From contig JAHEJD010000015.1 of NCBI GenBank assembly GCA_024639005.1, forward strand, positions 1 through 48,695: a DNA stretch of 48,695 nt. Direction: 5' to 3'. This stretch comes from Chromatiaceae bacterium. GTDB taxonomy: Bacteria; Pseudomonadota; Gammaproteobacteria; Chromatiales; Chromatiaceae. Position 1 is the stretch's first letter. Every line of letters starts with the position of its first letter. A program made the translations under genes and the position numbers. Positions 18,073 to 27,050 of the stretch are shown one piece after another. The notes below the pieces were generated by a model. It had not been told where the DNA came from, made no database searches, and saw nothing but the letters and a program-made list of their open reading frames with translations.

Positions 18073-18098
18073 CGGGCTCTTGCAGCCCGCCCGATTTT
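18073..18098 (+). terminator. Weak hairpin between periplasmic protein and thioredoxin genes
   Basis: cgggct (18073-18078) pairs with agcccg (18084-18089) around a 5-nt loop, followed by ccgatttt. It may act as a partial terminator that lowers expression of the downstream gene. Confidence 0.35.
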
Positions 18099-18109
18099 CG
18101 GTGGTAGCC

Positions 18110-18637
18110 ATGAACCGATTCATTGCAGTCTGCACCGGCATTTTTCTTATCTGGGTTTCACAGGCATTCGCTGTACCCGTCGGGCTCCATGTGTATGCCG
18201 CGCCTCAACCGGCGCCGGTACTCGAGGTGGCTGACCGGGCAAACAAGGTCCATCGAATAGAAGATTATCGGGGCCGGGTGGTAGTAGTGAATTTCTGGGC
18301 TTCGTGGTGCGCGCCATGCAAGAAGGAACTGCCTTCTTTGCTGGCGATGAATAAGACGTACAGTGATGCGGGGTTGGTTGTACTGGCAGTCTCTCTTGAT
18401 GATTCGTGGGAGGCGGTGTCCGCTGGGCTGGGTCAGCACGAGTCGGCATTTGTCAGCCTGCTTGACATGAAGCAAGACGCGTCGGTCCGCTGGGGAGCGA
18501 TTGGGGTGCCGACAGCGTTCGTTCTCGATAAGAAGGGTCGTATCAGACTGAGAATTGTAGGCGGCTATGATTGGGATGATGCGGATTTGCGAAGCCGAAT
18601 CGAGGATCTTCTTGAACAAGATACGAAACGACCCTGA
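18110..18637 (+). CDS. TlpA-like thioredoxin-fold protein
   Basis: A protein of 175 residues. I start it at the ATG at 18110 because a Sec signal peptide begins there (RFIAVCTGIFLIWVSQAFA); an in-frame ATG at 18065 would mask it. The thioredoxin-fold active site is FWASWCAPCKKEL with Cys67 and Cys70, and the cis-Pro loop is GVPTAFVLD. Periplasmic TlpA/ResA-type proteins reduce disulfides, often in cytochrome c or copper-centre assembly. The Cys pair in the preceding periplasmic protein may be a substrate, which is inference. Confidence 0.88.
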   Translation: MNRFIAVCTGIFLIWVSQAFAVPVGLHVYAAPQPAPVLEVADRANKVHRIEDYRGRVVVVNFWASWCAPCKKELPSLLAMNKTYSDAGLVVLAVSLDDSWEAVSAGLGQHESAFVSLLDMKQDASVRWGAIGVPTAFVLDKKGRIRLRIVGGYDWDDADLRSRIEDLLEQDTKRP

Positions 18638-18782
18638 GTTCCGCTTGGCGTTGGTGGATTGCCGACCCATATCCGAGTGAATCGATCAGGTTTTCGGTTG
18701 GGATGGCGTTCTTAAAGAAATCTTTTACAGGGACTTTGTCTCCGCAGACGCCCTGGTATCTTTGCTATCAGACTGTCGGCGC

Positions 18783-18992
18783 CTAAACAAAGGGATCTCC
18801 CGCCGAGGTCACCCTCGCTGAATAAGGGCCACGATATATGTTCAGCACCACCATCGAGTCCGCGAGGAAATCCACGAACCGACGCATTTCACCGTGCTGG
18901 TTGGGAAGACTGAAATCAGGCATACGGTCTCCGACACGCAGCGCGCGATTCTCGATGCAGGTATCCTTCAGCTCGGCCGTAGCCCGGGCCAT
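18783..18992 (-). pseudogene. Peroxiredoxin (AhpC/TSA-like) N-terminal remnant
   Basis: A 69-residue frame reading ENRALRVGDRMPDFSLPNQ, then VDFLADSMVVLNIYRGPYS and unrelated residues to a stop. Intact relatives continue from FYRG into WCPYC with the peroxidatic Cys; here that Cys is Ser/absent and the rest of the protein is gone. The start codon lies 5 bp from the end of the 269-bp inverted-repeat element, so the 5' region is also disrupted. It is non-functional as a peroxidase. Confidence 0.65.
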
Positions 18993-18997
18993 GGTGG

Positions 18998-19266
18998 CTA
19001 GTGGGCCATGCGGGAAGTTCGGTAACCCACAGCCAGTCCACAAGCCGGGTTGGCAAGGCACGCGAGCGCAGGACTGGCCGTCGCCAATTCCAGCGAGCGT
19101 AACGCGGTCAACGTGGCTTGTGGGCTGGCCCGGAGGGAGCGTCGCTGATGAGCCAATGTGGCGTTGCACACCTTGAAAAGGGCCTGCCATTCCCTGCGGC
19201 GTGCGCCTTACCTTGGCTCATCAGCGGCGCTCTGTGAGTAACCGAACTTCCCGCATGGCCCACTAG
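18998..19266. mobile_element. 269-bp element with 26-bp perfect terminal inverted repeats
   Basis: Bases 18998-19023 are the exact reverse complement of 19241-19266; both outer ends read ctagtgggcc. Inside, cgctgatgagccaa (19143-19156) pairs perfectly with ttggctcatcagcg (19213-19226), giving a second hairpin. No gene is present. The form is that of a MITE or a relic of an IS. The ends are bordered by the palindrome CTAG, which might be the target site. It sits immediately upstream of the broken peroxiredoxin. Confidence 0.75.
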
Positions 19267-19343
19267 TGCCTCGGCAGGCATTTCTTCTTTCTTGGCGGCG
19301 TTGTACTCGTCGATGGCGGATTGGAGTCAATGCCCTGTTCCTG

Positions 19344-19493
19344 CTACAGCGCATCGACATCCATCAGGGTCTCTTGTGGATCGAGATCGACCACGGATAC
19401 CTTGATTCTGGCCACGCGCAGCCATACCGCCAGACTGGATATCGCCTTACTCTTATCGGTTCCACTCTTGAGGCTTCGAACAGCAATTATCAT
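19344..19493 (-). pseudogene. ParA-type ATPase N-terminal remnant
   Basis: The frame reads MIIAVRSLKSGTDKSKAISS, then AVWLRVARIKVSVVDLDPQ and stops. It matches the first 45 residues of ParA/Soj ATPases, but the deviant Walker A (KGGxGKST in the family) is degraded to KSGTDKSK, and the rest of the protein is missing. The intact ParA at 45815-46453 shares the same layout (SLKGGSGKST, ending in DADPQGTLTDV), so this is a decayed relative. Confidence 0.6.
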
Positions 19494-19605
19494 TCTGATT
19501 GCCCGGCCCGTCCCTAAGACTGGAGGCTCTCCCCGCGTTCTCGGTTTTTTTCGGAATCCTAGCAGTTGAATTGCCCGACCGGCGAATGAGCGGAGCGGCC
19601 GCGTA

Positions 19606-19938
19606 TCACTTCCGGTCGCCAGAGACGATGTCTTCAATCCAGGAGAGCGTCGCGGCCGCCTTCGGGAACCCGGCTGTGGCGATCAGCAGCAAAGCGACCT
19701 GGCGCAGCGCTTCGGGCGCTACACCTTCGGCCAGGGCGCGTCGGACATGTGAGTGCACTGCACCCTCCGATCCGACCGCAGCGGCCACGGCGAGTTTGAT
19801 CAGGCGCAGCGTCTGGCTGTCCAGGGGACCGGCCTCGGCACACGCCTTACCCAGCAGCTCATAGGCCCGCCAGACGTCCGGATGCTGTTCTGCGATACGC
19901 CGAGCCCCGTGGGGAAGTTGCTCATTGGTCATCTGCAT
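19606..19938 (-). CDS. Carboxymuconolactone decarboxylase / AhpD-like family protein
   Basis: A protein of 110 residues, all-helical, with the family core LIKLAVAAAVGSEGAVHSHVRRAL. The C-x-x-C pair of AhpD peroxidases is absent (the equivalent segment reads EGAVHSH), so it belongs to the non-thiol branch of the CMD family whose activities are mostly unknown. It may relate to oxidant or aromatic metabolism. It is divergent from the polyferredoxin gene. Confidence 0.85.
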   Translation of the reverse strand: MQMTNEQLPHGARRIAEQHPDVWRAYELLGKACAEAGPLDSQTLRLIKLAVAAAVGSEGAVHSHVRRALAEGVAPEALRQVALLLIATAGFPKAAATLSWIEDIVSGDRK

Positions 19939-20012
19939 TCACCTCTCTGCAATCGTTGTGTTGGACGGCTCATAATGCGAAGAACCATAGACCACTTTAC
20001 GCCTGAATAACA

Positions 20013-20058
20013 CGCGGCCTCTCGCCGCCCTCGCAACGAAACGCGGTGAGATAAGCGG
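20013..20058. repeat. Dispersed inverted-end repeat, left-end fragment (copy C)
   Basis: Read on the minus strand from 20058, it begins ccgcttatctcacc and follows the first ~46 bases of copy A with a few mismatches, then similarity stops. Only one end survives, in the gap between the CMD-family gene and the polyferredoxin gene. Confidence 0.7.
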
Positions 20059-20293
20059 ACTGGAAATTCTCTCGACGGACGATATGCGGGCTCGGGTCTT
20101 TTTCGCTGTCGTCGAGACCCGACCTTTTCATCGTGCATGCAGGATCAGACAATCGCAAATCCGCTACACTGATTTCCAACGTCAGCACGATAGCCACCAG
20201 ATCCACCACCAATGAAAAGCACTCTCTCACCGCTGGCCCTGCAGCTCTGCTGCGAACGTCCGGCGACCGCCAACGCACGCGGTTGGGTTAGCC

Positions 20294-21868
20294 GTGACAT
20301 CTAGCCGCCTCCCCGCCGTACTTACGCGGCTGTCCGCACAGCACGATGTGCCCGTCAACGCGGTCACTTTTGAATCCCACGGTGTCACGCTGGTGTTGGC
20401 AGACGGCCCCGAGGCCCTGGCCGTGGCGAGGCGGCTGGCCGCCGACCATCCGGTCATCCTGGTAGCACCGCAGACGACAATCCAGCAGGCGACCGCGGGC
20501 ACGGATCACATCGATCTCCGGGTGGCGCAGGGCCGGGTCGAGGCGCTCCAGGGTTGGCTGGGGAACTTTCGGGCAGACGTGATGATGAACGACGCCGCTG
20601 CGGCAGCATCTCTCCAGTTGGCGGACAAAGGTGTGACTTTCGACCTGGTCTTGGATCTTTCGGCCACGCCAGTCATCCAGCAATCGGTCCGGCCGCTGGG
20701 TTACTTCGCCGCCCGTGAGCCTGAGTCCATCGCGCGTGCGGAGGACGCTGTCAGACAGCTGGTCGGCCGCTTTGCCAAAGCGCGTTTCTTCGATTATGCG
20801 GTGGAGCTTTGCGTCCATCAGGCGTTTGGCCATTCGGGCTGCTCGAGGTGTCTCGATGTCTGTGGCGCCAATGCAATCAGCTCCAGCGGCGCTCAGATCG
20901 CGGTGGAACCGCATCTGTGCCAGGGCTGCGCCGCCTGCTCGCTCGCCTGCCCAACCGGCGCCCTCAGCTTCGCATCACCCACCCGGGCGGAACTGCTGCA
21001 CGGCATAGAACAGGCCATCGAGAGGTCAAGCGAGCGGCACCCGATACTCGTCATACACACGCCAGGTGCAACAGACGCGGTGCGCGACCAGGGCGGCTGC
21101 GCTGCCCTTGCCGTGAATCCGCTGGCCGCTTTCGGCGAGGAACTCTGGCTGGCGGCACTCGCCTTGGGCGCCCGCCAGGTCGTGTTGCTGGACACAGCGC
21201 CTATGCCGGTCGAAAGCCAGCGCCTCATCGAGGAACGCATACGAATCGCCCAGATCCTGTTCCGCGCCATGGGGTGCGATGACAACGCCCTAGCCATGGC
21301 GACCGGCCTAGGTGAACTCGCACGGCTGGTCGGCCAAGCAAGACAGCCTGTGACGAACGAAGCGGCACAAGGAGCCATACCCGGCCGACACAAGCGGGTG
21401 CTGCTGATGCAGAGCGTGGACAAGATCGAGCCTGATGCCGACTTGCCGACGGTGGAACTACCGACCGGCGCGACGATCGGCGAGATTACGGTTGACGCTG
21501 AGCTATGTACGCTGTGCTCTTCGTGTGCGCGACTCTGCCCTACCGGTGCCATCACTTTTGTCGATCGCCCCACCGCGCGACTGCAGTTCTTCGAAGCCTC
21601 TTGCGTACAGTGCGGGATCTGCCAACGCGGATGCCCCGAACAGGCCATTGCACTACACCCACGCTTTGCCCCGAAGGCTGTTCGCGCGACATGGCGTGTC
21701 ATCAGCGAAGACCCGCTGGCGCCATGTATCGAGTGCGGTCAGCCGTTCATACCGGGAAAGCTACTGATATCGCTGCTGCGCAAAGCGGAGGAAGACCTCG
21801 GGCTTCAGCCGGAACAGATCGAGCAGATGCGGCGATGCCCGGAATGTCGCCATCGCCGGCCGGGGTGA
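20294..21868 (+). CDS. Multi-cluster 4Fe-4S polyferredoxin
   Basis: A protein of 524 residues from a GTG at 20294; no ribosome-binding site is evident, and an overlapping frame from 20212 (30 codons) could mark a frameshifted true N-terminus. Cysteine motifs lie at 183/186/190, 209/212/215/219 (CQGCAACSLACP), 405/408/411/415 (CTLCSSCARLCP) and 437/440/443/447 (CVQCGICQRGCP), so three to four 4Fe-4S clusters, plus a C-terminal C4 site (478, 481, 515, 518) that may bind zinc or iron. The middle domain (residues 240-350) is a Rossmann-like unit. It is convergent with the Psr/Phs-type operon (21 bp between stops) and may serve it in electron transfer or maturation. Confidence 0.85.
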   Translation: MTSSRLPAVLTRLSAQHDVPVNAVTFESHGVTLVLADGPEALAVARRLAADHPVILVAPQTTIQQATAGTDHIDLRVAQGRVEALQGWLGNFRADVMMNDAAAAASLQLADKGVTFDLVLDLSATPVIQQSVRPLGYFAAREPESIARAEDAVRQLVGRFAKARFFDYAVELCVHQAFGHSGCSRCLDVCGANAISSSGAQIAVEPHLCQGCAACSLACPTGALSFASPTRAELLHGIEQAIERSSERHPILVIHTPGATDAVRDQGGCAALAVNPLAAFGEELWLAALALGARQVVLLDTAPMPVESQRLIEERIRIAQILFRAMGCDDNALAMATGLGELARLVGQARQPVTNEAAQGAIPGRHKRVLLMQSVDKIEPDADLPTVELPTGATIGEITVDAELCTLCSSCARLCPTGAITFVDRPTARLQFFEASCVQCGICQRGCPEQAIALHPRFAPKAVRATWRVISEDPLAPCIECGQPFIPGKLLISLLRKAEEDLGLQPEQIEQMRRCPECRHRRPG

Positions 21869-21889
21869 AGTCCCCGATAGGGTCGAGAT

Positions 21890-22546
21890 TCACGACAGCG
21901 GCGCGCTGCCTGCTGCGCTGTGTCCCAGGTGCCGGGCTTCGCGGTCGCAGAATGCCTGGGTGAGTCCGGCGAGTCCCGCGTAAAACGGCGAGTGAGATCC
22001 TGCCTCGCCCACCGCCGCCGCAAGGCTCGGCAGCCAGTGGCCGAGATGCTGGCGCCAAAAGCGTTCCTGTCGTTCGCGCCAGAGTCGATCGTCCTCGGTA
22101 GCCTCCTGAAAGGCGAGAAAGTACATGAACTCCAGCTCGTGCGTGACGTGATCGGGCGCATCAGTGGGGCCTCCGCCCGGGGCCAGGCCGGCTTCCGCAT
22201 AGGCCTCGGCGGCATAGCGGCTATGGGGACCCATCAATCGCTGCTCCGGGTCCAGATAGGACGACGCCCACGGCGCCGCCTGGATCTCGAAGGGTCCGAG
22301 GAACAGCCTGGCATGATCCACTGACAGTGCGCGTTTGTCTTCCGCGCTGTCGAGCATCTGCCCGATCAACGCCGAAGCGTCCCCGTCGGTGGCTGCGAAC
22401 GTCTTGTGCAGCAGATCCTCGAATGCATCCGGCCAATCGTCCGGGCGACCGAAGGCGCGAGCGAGGACGTAGTAGGCATTGGCCCGGGCCGCGGCCGACC
22501 TATCGATCTGTGCGAGGTCATCTGCCTCGGATCCGTCCTCTCGCAC
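21890..22546 (-). CDS. TorD/DmsD-family molybdoenzyme chaperone
   Basis: A protein of 218 residues, helical, starting at a GTG directly after the FeS-subunit stop codon (TAAGTG), which implies translational coupling. Landmarks are the YxxLxxxF-type N-terminal helix (ANAYYVLARAFGRPDD), the DHARLFLGP motif and the conserved ELEFMYFLAFQEA. Such chaperones bind the Tat signal peptide of the catalytic subunit and hold it until molybdopterin is inserted. The partner is the Tat-tagged subunit encoded two genes upstream. Confidence 0.92.
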   Translation of the reverse strand: MREDGSEADDLAQIDRSAAARANAYYVLARAFGRPDDWPDAFEDLLHKTFAATDGDASALIGQMLDSAEDKRALSVDHARLFLGPFEIQAAPWASSYLDPEQRLMGPHSRYAAEAYAEAGLAPGGGPTDAPDHVTHELEFMYFLAFQEATEDDRLWRERQERFWRQHLGHWLPSLAAAVGEAGSHSPFYAGLAGLTQAFCDREARHLGHSAAGSAPLS

Positions 22547-23242
22547 TTAGAAGTCCCGGATGTAGAAAACGCGTGGTTTCGTGCCTTTCTCCTTCTGCAG
22601 CACGCGCGGTGCATGCTTGGCCAGGGCCTGCCGCGGCGCGCTTTCCGGATCATTCAGGTCACCGAAGATGCGCGCCTCCGTGGGACAGGATTCGACACAC
22701 CAGGGCAATTCGCCTTGGGCGAGCCGGTGGTCGCAGAAGGTACATTTTTCCACGATACCCTGCGCCCGAACGCCCGGGTAGGTCGTGGCCCGTGCAGGAT
22801 TGTAGTAGGGGATTGGCACGCCGGTCCGCAAGGCGACTTCCTGACCGGTCGAGGTACATTCGGGTATCGCGGGGGCGTTGTCGTTGTCAAACTGGCTGAA
22901 CGGTGCCTGATCGTTGAAATAGATCACGCCATAAGGGCAGGCCAGCTGGCACAAGCGACACCCGATGCATTTGTCGGCATCGTGCAGGGTCAGGCCATCC
23001 GCCGACTTGTACATCGCCGTCGTGGGGCAGTTATGGACGCACGGCGCGTTTTCGCAGTGATTGCACAGCGTCGGTATGTACCGGTAGCGCACGTTGGGAA
23101 AGGTTCCCGTGGTCTCCAGGATATGGTTCGACCAGTGGAACTCGTATGGTACGTTGTTCTCGCTCTTACAGGCGATGTCGCAGGCGGCACACCCGACGCA
23201 ACGGTGAAGATCAATCACCATGCCATATCGTTTTGCGGTCAT
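22547..23242 (-). CDS. 4Fe-4S electron-transfer subunit (PsrB/DmsB-like)
   Basis: A protein of 231 residues with four 4Fe-4S cluster sets: CVGCAACDIACKSEN, CNHCENAPCVHNCP, CIGCRLCQLACPYG and CTFCDHRLAQGELPWCVESCP. It carries electrons between the membrane NrfD-type subunit and the molybdopterin subunit. No signal peptide is present, so it is co-exported with the Tat-tagged catalytic subunit. It lies between those partners' genes and torD. Confidence 0.95.
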   Translation of the reverse strand: MTAKRYGMVIDLHRCVGCAACDIACKSENNVPYEFHWSNHILETTGTFPNVRYRYIPTLCNHCENAPCVHNCPTTAMYKSADGLTLHDADKCIGCRLCQLACPYGVIYFNDQAPFSQFDNDNAPAIPECTSTGQEVALRTGVPIPYYNPARATTYPGVRAQGIVEKCTFCDHRLAQGELPWCVESCPTEARIFGDLNDPESAPRQALAKHAPRVLQKEKGTKPRVFYIRDF

Positions 23243-23268
23243 GTCTTTGTCTCCGTTGGCGGTGGGCT

Positions 23269-25851
23269 TCAGGCCCTTACGACCTTGACTCGGGCGCAGC
23301 CGCCATGGCGCGCCGTCGATCCGCTCAATCTTTCATACTCGGCCGGCAGGATGACGTTGTTGTTGCCGCCCCTCGGCATGCGTCTCTTGAAATCGAGTGC
23401 GGCCACCCGGCCATAGGCCCAATGCCCCTGCCCGTAGCACTTGGCGACGGTGCCCGGTCGCACGCCCTCCCACAGTTTGAGCCGGACCGTCATCTCGCCG
23501 GTTTGCGACACCACCCGAACCATCTCGCGATCGTTGAGTCCCAGCCGCGTGGCATCGACCGGGTTCATCTTCAGCACGTCGTCCCAGTTTTCGTCGCCCG
23601 GGTCGGCGTTCTTGTGCGCCTGGTACCAGGTGCAGTTGGCCGAGCGTCCTTCCCGATTGAGCCGGCTTCGGTGCTCGAAGAACACCAGCGGAAACTCCTT
23701 CTCATCGCCCCACCGCCGCGCGGGCTCGAAGTGCGGGACGAAGGCGGCTTCACCGCTGGCGGTGTAGTTGGTCGCGGCCAGCACTTCGTCGATGGTGACA
23801 CTGTGCTTTTCGGCGTGCTTGCCGAGCGCCTCCTTCAAGGTCTCGCTGTAAAATTCGAACTTGCCGGTAACGGTCTTGAACTTGCCCCAGTGGCTGCGGT
23901 ACTCATAACGCTTGGAGTTCCACACGCCCTTGTCTACGAAGTCCTGCCAGCCGGCAAGGCGATCGCCGTACTTGCCGTAGTCCTTGTGACCGCTGTCCCA
24001 GCAAGGCCGGGTGAACATCTTGAGGGCGGTCAGGGTGAATTCTTCGCTGTTGGTCGGGTGCGCGCCCGTCTCGGGATCGGCATATGCCTCCTTGAAGTAG
24101 CGCTGCATGTTATCGAAACCGCGTTCCGCGAGTTTTTCAGCCAGCAACCAGGGGACCTCGGTTTCGTCCTGGCGCACGTCCCAGATCGGTTCAACGAGCC
24201 GCTGTGTCAGGCTGGCATAGCCGTGCAGGTTCTGCTTCGACTTGAGAAAACTCCACTTCTCGAACAGCTGTTGTGCCGCGGGCAGCACCACATCCGCATA
24301 GTGTGTTGTTTCCGAGGCGTTCACCGTGATGTGCGCCAGGAACGGGAGTTTTGTCAGGGCCCGTTCCCAGCGGTCGCTATCGGAGCACGAGAACGCGAAA
24401 TTTGCCCAATAGGCGATCGCCACCTTGATCTCGTAGGGGTCTTCATCGAGGATCGCATCCGCCGCATTGTTGGTCACGACGCCGCCGCCACTCTTGCCCT
24501 TGTTGAGTGCTGGAAACGTCAGCGTGCCGCGCTGGTCCATCTTCGGCTTCTTCGACAGCTTCTTCGCGAGCTCGTCCTGATAGTCTTCGTAGCTCGGCGG
24601 CTTCTCCGCGGGTACCTTGGTCTTCTGCACCACCCCGCCCATGCTGTCGGTCGAACCGACGAGACCGTTCAGGGCGTGCGCGGCCATCGCCGCGTAGCCG
24701 CCGCGCGCCTGCATCGAGGCGCCCGGTGACACCCAGCTGATCGCCGCCGGTGCCGCGCGGCCGAAGCCGATCGCGACCCGTCGGATCTGCTCGGCCGGGA
24801 TGCCGCATCGTTCGGCCGCCCATTCGGGTGTGCGATCTTTCAGCTCGATGTTCCACCAGCGCACCAGACCGTAAGTGTGGACCTCGCCGAAGCTCTCCTC
24901 CGGCACCTCGGCACCGGCCTGGAAAAGGTTCTCGCCGTCCACGAAGTCGCCGACGAACTCGCGGCTCCACAGGCCCGCTGTCAGGATCACGTGCGCCATC
25001 GCGACCGCCAGCGCGGCGTCCTCACCCGGAATCACCGGCAGCCACTCGTGGGCCTTGGCGGCAGTCGCCGACAAGCGCGGATCGACCACCGAGATGGTGG
25101 CCTGATCCCCCACCTGCCCCCAGATATTCATCGCGTGCGGCACCTGCCGATTCGAGGACACCGGATCGGCGCCCCAGCAGAGCACGTAGCGGGTGTGTTC
25201 CAGATCGTAGTCGCGGTAGTCCCAATAGCCCTCCGTGAAAAACGCACCAAACTTCTCGGCCTCGGCGCAGATTGCCGAATGGCTGATACCGTTGGGCGAA
25301 CCGAACACCTTGGGCATGGCCGAATAGATCACGTCCCGCAGGTAGCTGTAGCGTCCTCTGAACAGCACGAACTTGTGCGTCTCCTCGTTGGCACGCAGCT
25401 CCATCATCTTGTCGGCGATAATGCCCAGCGCCTCGTCCCACGAGATGGGTACGAATCCGGGATCCTCATCACGCCCCTTGCGCGGGTTGGTCCGCTTCAT
25501 CGGTACCTTGATGCGGTCTGGATCATAGAGCTGTTGCAGCGCCAGGTGCGGACGCGGGCAGATGTTGCCGTGATTGGCCTTGGAATGCGGATTACCCCGA
25601 ATCTTCACCGCGCGACCATCGACCACCTGCACCTGGACGGGACACCAGCTGGTGCAGCCCTGGCAGGTGGACGCCAACCATTGACCGGCAATATCCCCCG
25701 GCTGGGCGTTAGCCTCGCGTGCAAAGAAGCTCAAAATGGGGCTGCCCGCCCCTGAGGCGACGAGTCCGAACCCGAGGCCGCCCGCGCCCTTCAGGAAGGC
25801 ACGCCGCGAAACGCTCAGCTCCGGTGCCTGTTGATCGAAATCGCTAGCCAT
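23269..25851 (-). CDS. Molybdopterin oxidoreductase catalytic subunit, Psr/Phs-like, Tat-exported
   Basis: A protein of 860 residues from the ATG at 25851 (AAAGGAG upstream). The Tat signal is SRRAFLKGAGG at residues 15-25. A 4Fe-4S site follows (Cys63, 66, 70, 98), then the bis-MGD domains; SAICAEAEK places Cys195 as the likely molybdenum ligand, as in polysulfide, thiosulfate and tetrathionate reductases. It is shorter than TtrA or ArrA and nearer PsrA/PhsA length. Cytoplasmic SoeA sulfite dehydrogenases lack a Tat signal, so a periplasmic sulfur-compound reductase or oxidase is likelier. The substrate (polysulfide, thiosulfate, selenate, arsenate) cannot be fixed from sequence. Confidence 0.9.
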   Translation of the reverse strand: MASDFDQQAPELSVSRRAFLKGAGGLGFGLVASGAGSPILSFFAREANAQPGDIAGQWLASTCQGCTSWCPVQVQVVDGRAVKIRGNPHSKANHGNICPRPHLALQQLYDPDRIKVPMKRTNPRKGRDEDPGFVPISWDEALGIIADKMMELRANEETHKFVLFRGRYSYLRDVIYSAMPKVFGSPNGISHSAICAEAEKFGAFFTEGYWDYRDYDLEHTRYVLCWGADPVSSNRQVPHAMNIWGQVGDQATISVVDPRLSATAAKAHEWLPVIPGEDAALAVAMAHVILTAGLWSREFVGDFVDGENLFQAGAEVPEESFGEVHTYGLVRWWNIELKDRTPEWAAERCGIPAEQIRRVAIGFGRAAPAAISWVSPGASMQARGGYAAMAAHALNGLVGSTDSMGGVVQKTKVPAEKPPSYEDYQDELAKKLSKKPKMDQRGTLTFPALNKGKSGGGVVTNNAADAILDEDPYEIKVAIAYWANFAFSCSDSDRWERALTKLPFLAHITVNASETTHYADVVLPAAQQLFEKWSFLKSKQNLHGYASLTQRLVEPIWDVRQDETEVPWLLAEKLAERGFDNMQRYFKEAYADPETGAHPTNSEEFTLTALKMFTRPCWDSGHKDYGKYGDRLAGWQDFVDKGVWNSKRYEYRSHWGKFKTVTGKFEFYSETLKEALGKHAEKHSVTIDEVLAATNYTASGEAAFVPHFEPARRWGDEKEFPLVFFEHRSRLNREGRSANCTWYQAHKNADPGDENWDDVLKMNPVDATRLGLNDREMVRVVSQTGEMTVRLKLWEGVRPGTVAKCYGQGHWAYGRVAALDFKRRMPRGGNNNVILPAEYERLSGSTARHGGCARVKVVRA

Positions 25852-25870
25852 GTCGGTGGCTCCTTTAGTC

Positions 25871-26815
25871 TCAGAAAACGGAAATCGGCAGGGAAACCTG
25901 ACCACCCATGACGACCGCATAGCGGATCGCGAAGCCACCGACAAGGACGAGCAGGCTGGCCAGGCCGATCGCCGAAAGCGTCAGTGCCGGCTTGCTGACA
26001 GGCGCGTTGCCGAAGAACCAGGCAATCAGTACCAGCGGCACGACAAGACCCAAACCGATACCGGCGAGCAACAGTAGCGGGCCATAGGCCGACCAAGCGG
26101 CTGCCAGTGCCTGAGCGCTTTCGAGCGAGCCAAAAGAGAGGTCGACCCACCAGAAGAAGAAATTCGCCAGCATCAGGGCCAAGGCAAGCAGCAATACGGT
26201 ACGCACAGGTCGCAGACCATCGACGTAGCCAGTCAGTTCGCCCTCCTCATCCGAGCGCCCGGCGACAGTCATTCTTAGCAGGTGCGCAACGAGCGCCCCG
26301 GCAACACCGGTGGTCGTGAACGCCAGGACCGCCATCAAGACCATCGAACCCGAGGCCCAGATCGGATGCGACGTCAGCACCGCCAGCAGCAGCCCGTGGT
26401 AGACACCAACGAGCAGTGCCAGCGCACCGACCAGCAAACCCAGCCTGTCGCGCGCCGCATTGGGCGCCCGGTCCAGCCATTGCCAGGCATGGATCAATCC
26501 CAGGGCGACCAATGCCGACTGAATCAGAAATCCCCACCACATCAGCGAGCTAGGTGCGAGATTGATCGCCATCTGGTAGACGTTGGTTTTGTTGCCGACC
26601 TTCCAGAACAGGAACGCCAGCCCGAGCATGACTAGGAACGGGGCGATGATCGCAGCCGTCTGGGCGAGCCGCTGATAGCGTTGCTCGCCGAATCTCGACA
26701 GCAGGATGGCGAACAGGAACGCGCCGACGCCGACGCCACCAGCGAACAGATCGACCGCGACGCGCCAGTCCCAGATAGGTCCTGATTGGATGCTGTAGAA
26801 AACGTTGGGGTCCAT
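25871..26815 (-). CDS. NrfD/PsrC-type membrane quinone-interacting subunit
   Basis: A protein of 314 residues with eight hydrophobic helices, the PsrC/NrfD size. RVAVDLFAGGVGVGAFLFAI in helix 1 is the family motif. It anchors the FeS and molybdopterin subunits and exchanges electrons with the quinone pool. GAGGAG lies 6 bp before the ATG. It is the first gene of the four-gene operon (nrfD-like, catalytic, FeS, torD-like). Confidence 0.93.
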   Translation of the reverse strand: MDPNVFYSIQSGPIWDWRVAVDLFAGGVGVGAFLFAILLSRFGEQRYQRLAQTAAIIAPFLVMLGLAFLFWKVGNKTNVYQMAINLAPSSLMWWGFLIQSALVALGLIHAWQWLDRAPNAARDRLGLLVGALALLVGVYHGLLLAVLTSHPIWASGSMVLMAVLAFTTTGVAGALVAHLLRMTVAGRSDEEGELTGYVDGLRPVRTVLLLALALMLANFFFWWVDLSFGSLESAQALAAAWSAYGPLLLLAGIGLGLVVPLVLIAWFFGNAPVSKPALTLSAIGLASLLVLVGGFAIRYAVVMGGQVSLPISVF

Positions 26816-27050
26816 CGCGGTCTCCTCGCTTCAGGGAGAATCCAACGCAGCGGACAATCCCGCTGGGTCATTATGATGACGCAAGATGCGACGAGCAGAC
26901 TGCAACTGTCACCGGGACGTTATCGAAGACGGGCGCCCGACGGAGCACCGCGCTGTGTCTGAACCGCCCCCGCGCTCTTGCCTATCCCGCCGCGCTAAGG
27001 GAATTAAGGTTGCTTTTCGCGTTAATGGCTACAAACAAGAAACAGTCGAA

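Noticed and set aside
23146-24729. Long plus-strand open frame inside the molybdopterin subunit gene
   Set aside because: A shadow of the minus-strand catalytic gene, whose conserved motifs are unmistakable.
23269-25851. Assignment as SoeA sulfite dehydrogenase
   Set aside because: The Tat signal and length fit periplasmic Psr/Phs-type enzymes better; SoeA is cytoplasmic and has no Tat signal.
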